From: Vibrio sp. 99-70-13A1
GTDB taxonomy: Bacteria; Pseudomonadota; Gammaproteobacteria; Enterobacterales; Vibrionaceae
Assembly (NCBI RefSeq): GCF_013114625.1
Contig: NZ_VTXD01000023.1
Span: 1-64,000 of the forward strand
Length of the DNA: 64,000 nt
Direction of reading: 5' to 3'
Shown here piece by piece: positions 1 through 9,477 of this stretch. The position numbers were made by a program, and so were the translations under genes. Within the stretch, counting starts at the first letter, position 1. Each line of letters opens with the position of its first letter. A model generated the notes under the pieces. That model was not told the origin of the DNA, searched no databases, and was given only the letters and a program-made list of their open reading frames with translations.

Positions 1-14
1 TATAAAGATTTGCT

Positions 15-99
15 GCGGTCGTGGCGGAATTGGTAGACGCACCAGATTTAGGTTCTGGCGCCGAGAGGTGTGAGAGTTCAAGTCTCTCCGACCGCACCA
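15..99 (+). tRNA. tRNA-Leu (anticodon UAG)
   Basis: The acceptor stem GCGGTCG (15-21) pairs with CGACCGC (89-95), followed by A and an encoded CCA (97-99). The anticodon stem CCAGA/TCTGG (42-46/54-58) encloses loop TTTAGGT, with anticodon TAG at 49-51. A long variable arm and the GTTCAAGTC T-arm fit a class II leucine tRNA. It decodes CUN leucine codons, mainly CUA. In E. coli a tRNA cluster containing leuW (also UAG) sits near ubiF/miaB, as here, so this may be the last gene of a cluster that begins before the window. Confidence 0.97.
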
Positions 100-106
100 T
101 TATTAG

Positions 107-133
107 AAACCCAGCTTTTTAGCTGGGTTTTCT
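107..133 (+). terminator. Rho-independent terminator of the tRNA transcript
   Basis: A perfect 10-bp stem (107-116 with 121-130) with a TTTT loop is followed by a T-rich tail. It lies 8 bp after the tRNA CCA end. Confidence 0.85.
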
Positions 134-248
134 TCTATCTGATATCTAGTAAATCTGTAATACACATCACTAATAATTCATACTTTTTAACTCATCAACG
201 ACTGCTTTTTATTAGACAATAGCGTTCACATACAAAAGAGTGAATTCA

Positions 249-1289
249 ATGAAAAGTATCCCCCTAAATATCGGATGTTACACCGACTCCCCAAGTAAGA
301 GCAAAGGTATCTACCAAGTATTACTTGATTTAAATACAGGTGTACTTTCTGAACTAGAATTAACGGTAGCCTGCAGAAATCCCTCTTTTGTACTTTCCAC
401 TCATCTAGGCTTATACGCTATTTCAGAAGTTGACCAACAATCTAGCCCAAAACTTCTACATGTTCCAAGAGCTAGGTCTTCAATCAAAGTAAGCTCTACA
501 GCCATTTCTGGTGATCATCCATGTCATATTGCGATATCTTCAGATCGAAAATATATAATTACATCTCAGTACTCCTCAGGATCCTTCGACATATTTAGCC
601 TTAAGATCAATGGCAGTATAGATAAAAATTTATTGACGCTCTCATCAAATGGGAAGGGACCACATCCTGAAAGGCAGACGAGCTCACATGCACATCAATG
701 TGCGTTTTTAGAATCTGAATCTCAGTTTGTCACCGTAGATCTAGGATCTGATCAAATTAGTTTTTATTGCTTCGATGAAGAACAGGATGAGTTTTTAAAA
801 CAGCCAATACAGACAATTGACGCACCTGCAGGCAGCGGTCCTAGACATTTAATATTCAACAAAACAGAAACTACATGCTATGTGGCGTGTGAATTATCTG
901 AAACAATCTTAGTTTTGAGCAAAAAACATGGTCGCTGGGAGCCGATTCAAGAAGTAGACTCTCTCCCGCGAGCGACAAAAGGTGAAGCTGTGGCAGCGAT
1001 AAAGATCTCACCTGACGGAAGGTTTTTGTATGTTTCAAACAGACATCAATCAGAGATAAGTTGCTTTAAAATAAGCACACAGAGTCAGAAGCTTGATTTT
1101 ATAGGTAGCTACCCTACCGAAGGGGAATTTCCACGAGATTTCTTGATTACTCAAGATGGTAATTGGCTTGTTGCAGCCAACCAGTATTCAAACAATTTAG
1201 CGTCATTTAAAATTGATAAAGACTCAGGGGCTCTTTATTACACCCAGTCTTCACTCACACTTGACGCTCCTGTCTGCATCTCTGATTAA
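249..1289 (+). CDS. Lactonase-family beta-propeller protein (6-phosphogluconolactonase/YbhE-like)
   Basis: Predicted soluble seven-bladed beta-propeller of about 346 residues. Family motifs include GPHPERQTSSHAHQ near residue 140, GSGPRHLIF near 200, ISPDGRFLYVSNR near 255 and GEFPRDF near 295, as in the YbhE/Pgl lactonase and muconate cycloisomerase-like group. In E. coli the relative hydrolyses 6-phosphogluconolactone; other members act on other lactones, so the substrate is inferred. ATG 249 is chosen over an in-frame GTG at 240 because AAAAGAG ends at 240, 8 bp before the ATG. The gene sits alone between a tRNA terminator and ubiF, and uses many rare-looking codons (ATA, AGA, CTA) compared with miaB or leuS. 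That fits a later arrival next to the tRNA, although no attachment site or integrase is visible. Confidence 0.8.
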   Translation: MKSIPLNIGCYTDSPSKSKGIYQVLLDLNTGVLSELELTVACRNPSFVLSTHLGLYAISEVDQQSSPKLLHVPRARSSIKVSSTAISGDHPCHIAISSDRKYIITSQYSSGSFDIFSLKINGSIDKNLLTLSSNGKGPHPERQTSSHAHQCAFLESESQFVTVDLGSDQISFYCFDEEQDEFLKQPIQTIDAPAGSGPRHLIFNKTETTCYVACELSETILVLSKKHGRWEPIQEVDSLPRATKGEAVAAIKISPDGRFLYVSNRHQSEISCFKISTQSQKLDFIGSYPTEGEFPRDFLITQDGNWLVAANQYSNNLASFKIDKDSGALYYTQSSLTLDAPVCISD

Positions 1290-1295
1290 AGATAC

Positions 1296-1320
1296 AAAAA
1301 AGGAGAGCTAACGCTCTCCT
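1296..1320 (-). terminator. Hairpin terminator for ubiF (may also stop the lactonase transcript)
   Basis: AGGAGAGC (1301-1308) pairs with GCTCTCCT (1313-1320). Read on the minus strand the stem is followed by a six-T run, so it best serves ubiF. It lies 31 bp past the ubiF stop and 11 bp past the lactonase stop. Confidence 0.75.
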
Positions 1321-1351
1321 GACAATATCTAAAGCAACTTTTAATTAAGTA

Positions 1352-2527
1352 TTAAAGGCCTAATGCATATTTTAATACTTTATCTTTAATTGGTCCTGAC
1401 TGTTCCGCTACCTTTAACGCAGCGTTCCTCACAAATTTTAATGGTCCTATATCATTGCTGAAGGTCTTATAGAAAAAATCCATCCCTCCTTGCATCAATA
1501 GATTATCGCCGCGACGACGAGCTTGATAACGCCGTGCCACTAAATCAGATAAGCCGCCCTTCTCTTGGCTGATTTCTAATAATACAGACACATCCTTAAA
1601 GCCTAAATTCACACCCTGCCCAGCTAATGGATTAATAGTATGAGCAGAGTCTCCCACCAAAATGCAGTTATTTTTTGAGTATTGCTGTGCATGACGGCGG
1701 GTAAGAGGGAAAGAGCCAGACTGAAGAACCTGAATGTCACCAAGTTCAGGTGGAAAATGAGACATAATTTCAGTTCTCAATTGCTCTTTACCCATGTTTG
1801 AAAGCTGGCGAATTCTTGAAGGTGAGTCATACCAAACCAAAGAACCTTGTCCTTGTGATTTTTCAGAAACCATTAGTGAAGGAAGAGGAAGAAACGAACG
1901 AGGACCAGAGGAATTAAATTGCTGCCAAGTAATATCTTGTTGGGGTAATTCTGTTGCAACATTGATAAGCATACAATGTTGTCGGTAGTCCCAAGCAGTA
2001 ATACCAATTCCAGCTTGCTGTCGAACTGCTGAATTGGCTCCATCAGCCCCTATTACCCATTTAGCAGACAATTGGGCACCTGATTGAAGCTTAACTATGT
2101 TGGTTTCACCAAATTCAATAGCATCGAGTTTTTCAGGACACAATAGTTCTAAATTATCGTAGGCGCAAAACTGAGCCCATAAACCTAATTGAATAAGCCT
2201 ATTTTCTACAATATAGCCTAGACGTGGTAATTTTAAAGACTCAGCATCAAACCGTGTTCGACACTCTGGATGTTCCCAAGTTTCTAAACGACTATATGAA
2301 CAAACTCGCATCGACTCAATCACATCCCATGCGCCTAATGCACTGAGCAAATCGACAGACGCTTGTGAGATAGCCGAAACTCGAATATCCATAGGCTGTG
2401 ATGCTTCAAAAGGTTTAGGAGATAAACCATCAACCACCGCAACCTTCATGCCCTGTTTAGCAAAGCCTATTGCGGTTGCCGCTCCAACCATGCCGCCGCC
2501 GACAACTACAATGTCATAAGTATTCAT
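1352..2527 (-). CDS. ubiF: 2-octaprenyl-3-methyl-6-methoxy-1,4-benzoquinol hydroxylase (FAD monooxygenase)
   Basis: FAD-dependent ring hydroxylase of ubiquinone biosynthesis that adds the C6 hydroxyl to the benzoquinol ring. The N-terminal dinucleotide-binding loop is GGGMVGAA (10-17). A DGANSAVRQ motif lies near residue 163, and the FAD-ribityl motif GDSAHTINPLAGQGVNLG lies near residue 292. The length of 391 aa equals that of E. coli UbiF, and the C-terminal KYALGL is the same. It belongs to the UbiH/UbiF/VisC family; assignment to UbiF rests on full-length resemblance and on being next to and divergent from miaB, as in E. coli. The 290-bp divergent gap should hold both promoters. Confidence 0.92.
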   Translation of the reverse strand: MNTYDIVVVGGGMVGAATAIGFAKQGMKVAVVDGLSPKPFEASQPMDIRVSAISQASVDLLSALGAWDVIESMRVCSYSRLETWEHPECRTRFDAESLKLPRLGYIVENRLIQLGLWAQFCAYDNLELLCPEKLDAIEFGETNIVKLQSGAQLSAKWVIGADGANSAVRQQAGIGITAWDYRQHCMLINVATELPQQDITWQQFNSSGPRSFLPLPSLMVSEKSQGQGSLVWYDSPSRIRQLSNMGKEQLRTEIMSHFPPELGDIQVLQSGSFPLTRRHAQQYSKNNCILVGDSAHTINPLAGQGVNLGFKDVSVLLEISQEKGGLSDLVARRYQARRRGDNLLMQGGMDFFYKTFSNDIGPLKFVRNAALKVAEQSGPIKDKVLKYALGL

Positions 2528-2817
2528 ATTGGTACTTTATCAATCTGATTTATTAACTGTTTTTAATTGTACGTTCTCATAACCAAATTGTAACCCAAAA
2601 CCTTATCTCCCATATGGTCAAAGCCCTTACCTAGTTTGGCGTTAAATAGATTTGAGCCAATCACTAGTCAGTGGGTTTTTAAACCAGTACAATACGCCGC
2701 TTGCCGCTGAGCGGTCTGCTATAACAAAGAAATTTATAAAGATTATAGTTAGGCTAAGCGGATATACACTGGGCGATTTGCTCCCTTAAATTAAACTAAC
2801 GATCGAGCGAACAAAAA

Positions 2818-4242
2818 ATGAGTAAGAAACTGCTAATTAAAACTTGGGGCTGTCAGATGAATGAATACGATTCATCAAAAATGGCTGACCTGCTTAACGC
2901 TGCAAATGGCTATGAGCTAACTGAAGTACCTGAGGAAGCAGACGTACTACTCCTGAATACTTGTTCTATCCGCGAAAAAGCACAAGAAAAAGTATTCCAC
3001 CAGCTTGGTCGTTGGAAAACACTAAAAGATAAAAAAGAAGGTGTGGTGATCGGTGTGGGTGGCTGTGTTGCTACTCAAGAAGGCGATCATATTCGTCAAC
3101 GTGCACCATACGTTGACGTTATCTTTGGTCCTCAAACACTGCACCGTTTACCAGAAATGATTAAATCATCGCTGTCTAACGAAAAGCCAGTAATGGACAT
3201 CTCTTTCCCTGAGATCGAGAAGTTCGATAACCTGCCAGAACCAAAAGCGGATGGCGCAACTGCGTTCGTTTCTATCATGGAAGGTTGTTCTAAGTACTGT
3301 ACTTACTGCGTTGTCCCGTACACTCGTGGTGAAGAAGTGAGCCGTCCAATGGACGATGTACTCTTCGAAGTTGCTCAGTTAGCAGAGCAAGGTGTACGTG
3401 AAGTTAACCTACTGGGTCAAAACGTAAATGCATTCCGTGGTCCAACTCACGAAGGCGATATCTGTACATTCGCAGAACTTCTTCGTCTCGTTGCTTCTAT
3501 CGATGGTATCGACCGCATTCGTTTCACGACAAGCCACCCGCTTGAGTTTGGTGACGACATCATTGAAGTTTACAAAGACACACCGGAATTAGTGAGCTTC
3601 CTTCACCTACCAGTACAAAGTGGCAGCGACCGCATTCTTACTATGATGAAGCGTCCTCACACTGCAATCGAGTATAAATCAATTATTCGTAAACTGCGTA
3701 AAGCTCGCCCTGGTATTCAAATCAGCTCGGACTTTATTGTTGGTTTCCCTGGTGAATCTAAGCAAGATTTCCAAGATACAATGAAGCTAATTAAAGAAGT
3801 TGATTTCGATATGAGCTTCAGCTTTGTTTTCTCTCCTCGCCCAGGTACACCAGCAGCAGATTACCCGTGTGATGTTCCAGCACAAGAGAAAAAAGATCGC
3901 CTGTGGGAACTGCAACAGACAGTAAACACACAAGCTATGCGTTTCTCTCGTCTAATGCTAGACACAGAGCAGCGTATTCTTGTTGAAGGTCCATCGAGAA
4001 AGAACCTAATGGAACTTCGTGGTCGTACAGAAAACAGCCGCGTTGTGAACTTCGAAGGTTCTGCTGATCTTATCGGTCAATTCGTAGATGTGAAGATCAC
4101 AGAGGTATACACAAACTCGCTGCGTGGTGAGTTAGTTCGTACTGAAAAAGACATGGGTCTACGCGTTGTAATGACTCCAACAGAAATGATGGAAAAAACC
4201 AAACGTGAAGACGAGCTAGGTGTAGCGACATTTACGCCATAG
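2818..4242 (+). CDS. miaB: tRNA-2-methylthio-N6-dimethylallyladenosine synthase
   Basis: Radical-SAM methylthiotransferase that converts i6A37 to ms2i6A37 in tRNAs reading UNN codons. Cysteines C12, C49 and C83 of the N-terminal UPF0004 domain bind the auxiliary 4Fe-4S cluster. The radical-SAM motif CSKYCTYC gives C157, C161 and C164. A TRAM RNA-binding domain fills roughly residues 375-440. The length of 474 aa is normal. The gene uses strongly preferred codons, suggesting good expression. A terminator follows at 4334, so ybeZ probably has its own promoter or receives read-through. Confidence 0.97.
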   Translation: MSKKLLIKTWGCQMNEYDSSKMADLLNAANGYELTEVPEEADVLLLNTCSIREKAQEKVFHQLGRWKTLKDKKEGVVIGVGGCVATQEGDHIRQRAPYVDVIFGPQTLHRLPEMIKSSLSNEKPVMDISFPEIEKFDNLPEPKADGATAFVSIMEGCSKYCTYCVVPYTRGEEVSRPMDDVLFEVAQLAEQGVREVNLLGQNVNAFRGPTHEGDICTFAELLRLVASIDGIDRIRFTTSHPLEFGDDIIEVYKDTPELVSFLHLPVQSGSDRILTMMKRPHTAIEYKSIIRKLRKARPGIQISSDFIVGFPGESKQDFQDTMKLIKEVDFDMSFSFVFSPRPGTPAADYPCDVPAQEKKDRLWELQQTVNTQAMRFSRLMLDTEQRILVEGPSRKNLMELRGRTENSRVVNFEGSADLIGQFVDVKITEVYTNSLRGELVRTEKDMGLRVVMTPTEMMEKTKREDELGVATFTP

Positions 4243-4333
4243 CCAATACAACTGTTTGAGCACAAAGCGCAAACACAAAGCTTGAAATTACCTAACTAAG
4301 TGACCATCTTAGAAATAGGGATATCACCATCAG

Positions 4334-4360
4334 AAGCCCGGTCTAAATCGGGCTTTTTGC
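4334..4360 (+). terminator. Rho-independent terminator after miaB
   Basis: AAGCCCG (4334-4340) pairs with CGGGCTT (4349-4355), followed by TTT and then a second T run. It lies 92 bp downstream of the miaB stop. Confidence 0.85.
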
Positions 4361-4405
4361 TCTTTTTTATATTTAAGAGTGAGTGGCACAAAATGAGAGG
4401 CTAAT

Positions 4406-5494
4406 TTGAGCAATAAAACCGTTACCTTAGAGATAAATCTAGAGCCAGCAGACAACAAGCGTTTAGCAAGTTTATGCGGACCATTCGATGACAACATCAA
4501 GCACCTTGAGCGTCGTCTCGGTGTTGAGATTAATTACCGTAGCAACTTCTTCACGATTGTCGGTAAGCCTCACACCACAGCCGCAGCTTTAGACATCATC
4601 AAGCACCTCTATGTGGAAACCGCTCCTGTCAAAGGCAACATAATCGATATCGAACCAGAACAAGTGCATCTGGCGATCACTGAGTCTGGCATTTTGGAGC
4701 AGCACGCCGAGTCTGAAATTGACTACGGTAAAGAAGTAACCATAAAGACAAAAAAAGGCGTCATCAAACCTCGTACGCCAAATCAAGCACAATACTTAAT
4801 GAACATGGTCACCCATGACATCACCTTTGGTATTGGTCCCGCAGGTACAGGTAAAACTTACCTAGCCGTTGCGGCAGCTGTCGATGCACTTGAACGTCAA
4901 GAAGTTCGTCGAATTCTACTGACTCGCCCTGCTGTTGAAGCCGGTGAGAAACTTGGTTTCCTACCGGGTGATTTAAGCCAAAAAGTAGACCCATATTTAC
5001 GTCCACTTTACGATGCACTGTTTGAGATGCTTGGCTTCGAGCGTGTTGAGAAGCTGATTGAACGTAACGTGATTGAAGTTGCACCATTGGCTTACATGCG
5101 TGGTCGAACATTGAATGATGCATTTATCATTCTTGATGAGAGCCAAAACACTACGGTAGAACAGATGAAAATGTTCTTAACCCGTATCGGTTTTAATTCA
5201 CGCGCGGTAATCACGGGTGATATTACTCAAATCGACTTACCTCGTGGTGCTAAGTCAGGTCTGCGCCACGCCACTGAAGTGCTTAGTGAAGTGGATGACA
5301 TTAGCTTTAACTTCTTCATGTCTGAAGATGTCGTTCGCCACCCTGTGGTTGCTCGTATCGTCAACGCTTATGAAAAATGGGAAGCCAAAGATCAGAAAGA
5401 ACGTAAAGAGACTGAAAAACGTCGACGTGAAGAACGCGAAGCAAAGTTAGTAGAAGCTCAAACAGTACACGCTCAATCGGATACAAGTTTATAA
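4406..5494 (+). CDS. ybeZ: PhoH-family ATPase YbeZ
   Basis: Cytoplasmic P-loop ATPase of the PhoH/YbeZ family, which works with the endoribonuclease YbeY in rRNA and ribosome quality control. An N-terminal KH-like region (about 1-100) precedes the PhoH core. Walker A is GPAGTGKT (144-151) and the Walker B region is IILDESQN near residue 240. The C-terminal tail (about 330-362) is highly charged and rich in E, K and R, probably helical. The start is TTG at 4406, supported by GAGAGG five bases upstream. The length of 362 aa is close to E. coli YbeZ. ybeY follows after a 205-bp spacer. Confidence 0.93.
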   Translation: MSNKTVTLEINLEPADNKRLASLCGPFDDNIKHLERRLGVEINYRSNFFTIVGKPHTTAAALDIIKHLYVETAPVKGNIIDIEPEQVHLAITESGILEQHAESEIDYGKEVTIKTKKGVIKPRTPNQAQYLMNMVTHDITFGIGPAGTGKTYLAVAAAVDALERQEVRRILLTRPAVEAGEKLGFLPGDLSQKVDPYLRPLYDALFEMLGFERVEKLIERNVIEVAPLAYMRGRTLNDAFIILDESQNTTVEQMKMFLTRIGFNSRAVITGDITQIDLPRGAKSGLRHATEVLSEVDDISFNFFMSEDVVRHPVVARIVNAYEKWEAKDQKERKETEKRRREEREAKLVEAQTVHAQSDTSL

Positions 5495-5509
5495 ATCGGT
5501 CTAATGATG

Positions 5510-5585
5510 ACTCATTCATTGATGAGTAAAGCTGTGAATGAGTAGGATTAACATGAACCATAAATAAATCTCTTTGTGGTTCATG
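5510..5585. other. Two successive perfect 9-bp inverted repeats in the ybeZ-ybeY spacer
   Basis: ACTCATTCA (5510-5518) pairs with TGAATGAGT (5535-5543), and CATGAACCA (5552-5560) pairs with TGGTTCATG (5577-5585). Neither has a T tract, so they are not typical terminators. They may be RNA stems affecting stability or processing of the mRNA, or protein-binding sites. No gene is visible here. Confidence 0.55.
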
Positions 5586-5699
5586 GAGTTTGTGTTTTAA
5601 AAATAACGAGCCGCAATAGACGTAACGTTACCGATTGATACAAAATATAAATCTGCAAAGCAGAATAAAATGATAAAAGCTGGAACAAGGTGATACACA

Positions 5700-6161
5700 A
5701 TGTCTATTGAACTAGATCTGCAACTTGCAGTCGAAAATGAACAAGATCTTCCAACAGAGAAAGATATACAACTTTGGCTTGATAAAACGATCACTGCATT
5801 TCAGCCTGATGCTGAACTAACTGTTCGTATTGTTGATACTAAAGAAAGCCACCAGCTAAACCACGAATATCGTGGAAAAGATAAACCAACCAATGTGTTA
5901 TCTTTTCCTTTTGAAGCGCCTCCGGGTTTTGAAATCGACCTACTTGGTGATCTTGTTATCTGTAAGCAAGTAGTCGAAAAAGAAGCTAAAGAGCAAAATA
6001 AGCCTCTGCTAGCACACTGGGCTCATATGATTGTACACGGCAGTCTCCATCTGCTAGGTTATGATCATATTGACGATGACGACGCTGAAGAGATGGAGTC
6101 ACTCGAAACAGAAATCATGCAAGATATGGGTTTTGAAGATCCTTACATTCTAGAAAAGTAA
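5700..6161 (+). CDS. ybeY: Endoribonuclease YbeY (16S rRNA maturation)
   Basis: Zinc-dependent single-strand endoribonuclease needed for 16S rRNA 3' end maturation and ribosome quality control. The UPF0054 signature [11 protein letters not shown] supplies the metal ligands H113, H117 and H123. The family motif KPTNVLSFP lies at 62-70, and the C-terminus has the usual acidic stretch. The length of 153 aa is standard. AAGGTG is placed suitably before ATG 5700. It lies between ybeZ and ybeX, its conserved partners. Confidence 0.95.
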   Translation: MSIELDLQLAVENEQDLPTEKDIQLWLDKTITAFQPDAELTVRIVDTKESHQLNHEYRGKDKPTNVLSFPFEAPPGFEIDLLGDLVICKQVVEKEAKEQNKPLLAHWAHMIVHGSLHLLGYDHIDDDDAEEMESLETEIMQDMGFEDPYILEK

Positions 6162-6282
6162 ATTGATTCTAGTAAAGTAAATTGCAGAGAAACAATAGCT
6201 CATCGAACTTATAATGAATCATAAGAATCTGAGTTGTTATGTGTGCTATCACACATTTGATAGCGTTATTTTTTGAGAAATC

Positions 6283-7173
6283 ATGAACGAAGGTATCCCC
6301 CCCTCATCTGAGGGAAGTAAAAAATCTGAAGGTCCGAGTAGAAAGTCCTTCTTTGAACGCCTAGGCCAACTATTTCAAGGTGAAGTAAAAGATCGCCAAG
6401 AGCTTGTAGATGTAATCCGCGACTCTGAAATTAATGACCTTATTGACCATGACACCCGAGATATGCTTGAAGGTGTAATGGAAATATCCGAGATGCGAGT
6501 ACGCGATATTATGCTACCTCGCTCTCAGATGGTTACAGTTGAACGCACCGATGATTTAGATACATTAATCGGTCTTCTTACTGATGCTCAGCACTCTCGC
6601 TACCCAGTGATTAGTGAAGACAAAGACCATGTAGAAGGCATTCTATTAGCGAAGGACCTACTTAAGTATTTAGGCTCAGACAGTGCCCCATTCGACATAG
6701 AGCAAGTGATACGCCAAGCAGTGGTTGTTCCTGAAAGCAAGCGAGTTGATCGCTTGTTGAAAGAATTCCGCGAAGAGCGTTACCACATGGCTATCGTAGT
6801 CGATGAATTTGGCGGTGTTTCTGGTCTAGTAACCATTGAAGATATCCTCGAAGAAATCGTTGGTGAAATTGAAGACGAATTTGACGACGAAGAAGAGCTC
6901 GATATCCGCAAGTTAAGTAAGCATACTTTTTCTGTAAAAGCTTTAACGACCATTGAAGAATTTAACTCGACATTTAATACGAGCTTCAATGATGACGAAG
7001 TGGATACAGTGGGTGGCATGGTTATGACTGCATTTGGTCATTTACCCACTCGCGGTGAAATAGTAGAACTTGAACGCTACCATTTCAAAGTAATGTCAGC
7101 AGATAATCGACGAGTCATTCAACTCCAAGTCACTATCCCTGACGAACAACCTCTTCCAACGGTCGAAGAATAA
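6283..7173 (+). CDS. ybeX: CBS-domain protein YbeX/CorC (HlyC/CorC family)
   Basis: Cytoplasmic protein with two CBS domains (about residues 65-190, including the motifs [11 protein letters not shown] and [24 protein letters not shown]) followed by a CorC/HlyC transporter-associated domain (about 205-285). It has no membrane segments. Relatives were named for a part in Mg2+/Co2+ efflux with CorA; newer work links YbeX to ribosome maturation, which suits the ybeZ-ybeY-ybeX-lnt order here. The length of 296 aa is close to that of E. coli YbeX. Confidence 0.92.
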   Translation: MNEGIPPSSEGSKKSEGPSRKSFFERLGQLFQGEVKDRQELVDVIRDSEINDLIDHDTRDMLEGVMEISEMRVRDIMLPRSQMVTVERTDDLDTLIGLLTDAQHSRYPVISEDKDHVEGILLAKDLLKYLGSDSAPFDIEQVIRQAVVVPESKRVDRLLKEFREERYHMAIVVDEFGGVSGLVTIEDILEEIVGEIEDEFDDEEELDIRKLSKHTFSVKALTTIEEFNSTFNTSFNDDEVDTVGGMVMTAFGHLPTRGEIVELERYHFKVMSADNRRVIQLQVTIPDEQPLPTVEE

Positions 7174-7206
7174 CGTATTCTCTGTATCAAGAGACAAGAA
7201 AATTAG

Positions 7207-8730
7207 ATGACTAAACTATTTACTCATCGCCTACTACGGCCGCTTGCGGCCGTTTTTGTTGGCGCTTTAACAACCCTCGCGTTCGCTCCTTATCAAATCT
7301 GGCCGATTGCCATTCTTAGCCCTGCCCTGCTTCTATTATTTATTAACAATCAAAGTGCTAGGAGTGCATTATGGATAGGCTACGCATGGGGATTTGGTCA
7401 ATTCGCTTCTGGTATCAGCTGGGTTTATGTCAGTATTGATGGCTTTGGTGGAATGCCACTTGCCGCCAATCTTTTCTTAATGGCACTGCTCGTTGGCTAC
7501 CTCGCCATTTACTCAGGTCTTTTTTCTTGGGGGCTTAATCGATATTTCCCAAGCAATAATTTATCTCGCTTCTTTCTTGCAGCCCCTGCTCTGTGGTTAA
7601 TCACTGACTGGTTACGTGGTTGGGTAATGACAGGCTTCCCATGGCTCTGGCTGGGGTACAGCCAAATTGATGCCCCTATGGGCTCATTTGCACCGATTGG
7701 CGGTGTTGAACTAATCACACTCGCTATTATTATTTCGGCATCCGCTATTGCTTACAGCGCCATAAATAAATCGTGGTCGCTACTTTTGATCCCTATGGTT
7801 ATTTTAAGTGCGGGTTTTGGCATTCGGAATGTTGATTGGGTAACCCCTAATCCTGAGAAGACAACTTCTATTGCGCTCATTCAAGGTAATGTCGACCAAG
7901 ATTTGAAATGGTTACCAAGCCAACGCTGGCCAACCATCATGAAATATACGGATGCCAGTCGCCAAAACTGGGATGCTGACATCATCATTTGGCCAGAAGC
8001 CGCAATACCTGCTTTCGAGCTAGAAATACCATCCTTTTTAAGGAACCTAGATAGCGCGGCTAAAATGAATGATAGCGCCATCATCACTGGAGTATTGAAT
8101 CAGTCAGATGACAGTAAGTACTACAACAGTATTCTCTCGCTAGGGGTTAACCCTTACGGTGACTACACTTACGATCCAAACGAACGTTACCACAAACACC
8201 ATTTATTGCCCTTTGGTGAGTTTGTACCCTTTGAAGATATTCTGCGCCCATTAGCACCGTTCTTTAACTTGCCAATGTCTTCTTTTAGCCGTGGCGATTT
8301 TGTTCAAGAAAATGTAGTCGCGAATGGTCGTCATCTTGCTCCAGCTTTATGTTATGAAATCATATTTAATGAGCAAGTCAGACAAAATATTACCGATGAC
8401 ACGGATTTCATTCTGACTCTTTCAAATGATGCTTGGTTTGGTCGCTCGATTGGTCCTTTGCAGCATATGGAAATTGCGAGAATGAGAGCCCTAGAACTGG
8501 GTAAGCCTGTTATTCGTTCGACAAACAATGGCGTAACAGCCGTAACTGATCACAAAGGTAAAATCATAGAGCAAGTACCGCAGTTTGAAACCGCAATCTT
8601 AAAAGCGGAGTTAACCTCAACTGACGGGCAAACGCCTTATCGAATAGTCGGTACCTGGCCTCTCTATATCTGGGTAGCTTTAAGTATGGTGATTGCTTTT
8701 ATGAACCACCGGAAAAAGGTCACTACATAA
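7207..8730 (+). CDS. lnt: Apolipoprotein N-acyltransferase
   Basis: Inner-membrane enzyme that adds the third acyl chain to the N-terminal cysteine of lipoproteins, allowing Lol export. The N-terminal 200 residues hold about six to seven membrane segments, and the rest is a periplasmic nitrilase fold with catalytic triad E264 (WPEAAIP), K330 ([13 protein letters not shown]) and C382 (ALCYEI). A final membrane helix lies near 485-500. It follows ybeX by 33 bp, an arrangement conserved in gamma-proteobacteria. Substrates in this window include LptE, RlpA, YajG and MltA. Confidence 0.96.
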   Translation: MTKLFTHRLLRPLAAVFVGALTTLAFAPYQIWPIAILSPALLLLFINNQSARSALWIGYAWGFGQFASGISWVYVSIDGFGGMPLAANLFLMALLVGYLAIYSGLFSWGLNRYFPSNNLSRFFLAAPALWLITDWLRGWVMTGFPWLWLGYSQIDAPMGSFAPIGGVELITLAIIISASAIAYSAINKSWSLLLIPMVILSAGFGIRNVDWVTPNPEKTTSIALIQGNVDQDLKWLPSQRWPTIMKYTDASRQNWDADIIIWPEAAIPAFELEIPSFLRNLDSAAKMNDSAIITGVLNQSDDSKYYNSILSLGVNPYGDYTYDPNERYHKHHLLPFGEFVPFEDILRPLAPFFNLPMSSFSRGDFVQENVVANGRHLAPALCYEIIFNEQVRQNITDDTDFILTLSNDAWFGRSIGPLQHMEIARMRALELGKPVIRSTNNGVTAVTDHKGKIIEQVPQFETAILKAELTSTDGQTPYRIVGTWPLYIWVALSMVIAFMNHRKKVTT

Positions 8731-8740
8731 AATGATCAAA

Positions 8741-8785
8741 AAACGGCTCCTAGTACATGGTCAAACCAAGTTCTAGGAGCCGTTT
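8741..8785. terminator. Bidirectional terminator between lnt and ybeL
   Basis: A perfect 13-bp stem (8741-8753 with 8773-8785) carries a smaller inner TGGT/ACCA hairpin in its loop. On the minus strand it is followed by TTTTTT, so it strongly ends the ybeL transcript. On the plus strand the T tail is short, but it should still help end lnt. Confidence 0.8.
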
Positions 8786-8820
8786 CTATATGATTAGCTT
8801 TATATCTGAGCTCTTAGCTC

Positions 8821-8883
8821 CTGCATTCCTGCATTCCTGCATTCCTGCATTCCTGCATTCCTGCATTCCTGCATTCCTGCATT
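8821..8883. repeat. 8-bp tandem repeat (CTGCATTC), 7.9 copies
   Basis: Seven perfect copies of CTGCATTC are followed by a partial CTGCATT. The array starts 91 bp after the lnt stop and ends 6 bp before the ybeL stop codon, inside the ybeL 3' untranslated region and before its terminator. Perfect identity of all units points to recent slipped-strand expansion; copy number probably varies among strains. Confidence 0.95.
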
Positions 8884-8889
8884 AAAAGA

Positions 8890-9360
8890 CTAAGGCTTTA
8901 AAGCTTTTCGAGTAAAGGCTGTTGAGTGACACTTAGTACAAGGAATAATTTGAGTCGCGTGGTTATAGTCGGTTTGATGCCCGCATTCATCGCAAATTAA
9001 CGTCCCTAAACCAATGACTTCCCCACTTTGGTACAAACCTTGATGCTCTAAGTCTTGGAAGAGTTCAACCCATTCAACTTTGGTCCTATCAGTAATATCG
9101 AGTAAACCCTGCCAAACTGAATCTGCAATCATCAAATAAAATGGACCACTTTTGCTTTCTTCATAGCTGTCAGAGAACTCTTTAAGATCCGATTTAACAT
9201 AAGCTGAAATGAGTGATATTTCATCTTTAGTCATGTCATTGGCGGCTTTAGCAAGTTGGCTAGAGGTATCTAGCTTATTGTTAAACTCTTCAGGGCTATG
9301 TTTGAGTGTCTCTATTACATCTTCCATTAACTCTTCATAAAGCGCTTTTTTCTTAGGCAT
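8890..9360 (-). CDS. ybeL: Zinc-ribbon protein YbeL (DUF1451)
   Basis: Small cytoplasmic protein of unknown biochemical role. An alpha-helical N-terminal two-thirds is followed by a C-terminal zinc ribbon with the CDEC and CTKC cysteine pairs. The core around VEWVELFQDLEHQGLYQSGEV closely resembles E. coli YbeL. The start at 9360 (MPKKK, 156 aa) is preferred to ATG 9378 because GGAGG lies about 6 bases upstream of it. It is divergent from leuS across a 117-bp gap, as in E. coli. Confidence 0.9.
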   Translation of the reverse strand: MPKKKALYEELMEDVIETLKHSPEEFNNKLDTSSQLAKAANDMTKDEISLISAYVKSDLKEFSDSYEESKSGPFYLMIADSVWQGLLDITDRTKVEWVELFQDLEHQGLYQSGEVIGLGTLICDECGHQTDYNHATQIIPCTKCHSTAFTRKALKP

Positions 9361-9477
9361 AAGCCACCTCCATAGCATTGACTATTGTTGTACTACGTTC
9401 CTTTAGGTATTCTATGACGATCTGTAAGATTCTGTTCTAACCGAACTCACAAATTCCAAGATAACCGGATACCATCG

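Noticed and set aside
8821..8883. Short repeats considered as a CRISPR array
   Set aside because: Units are 8 bp, contiguous and without spacers; no cas genes are near.
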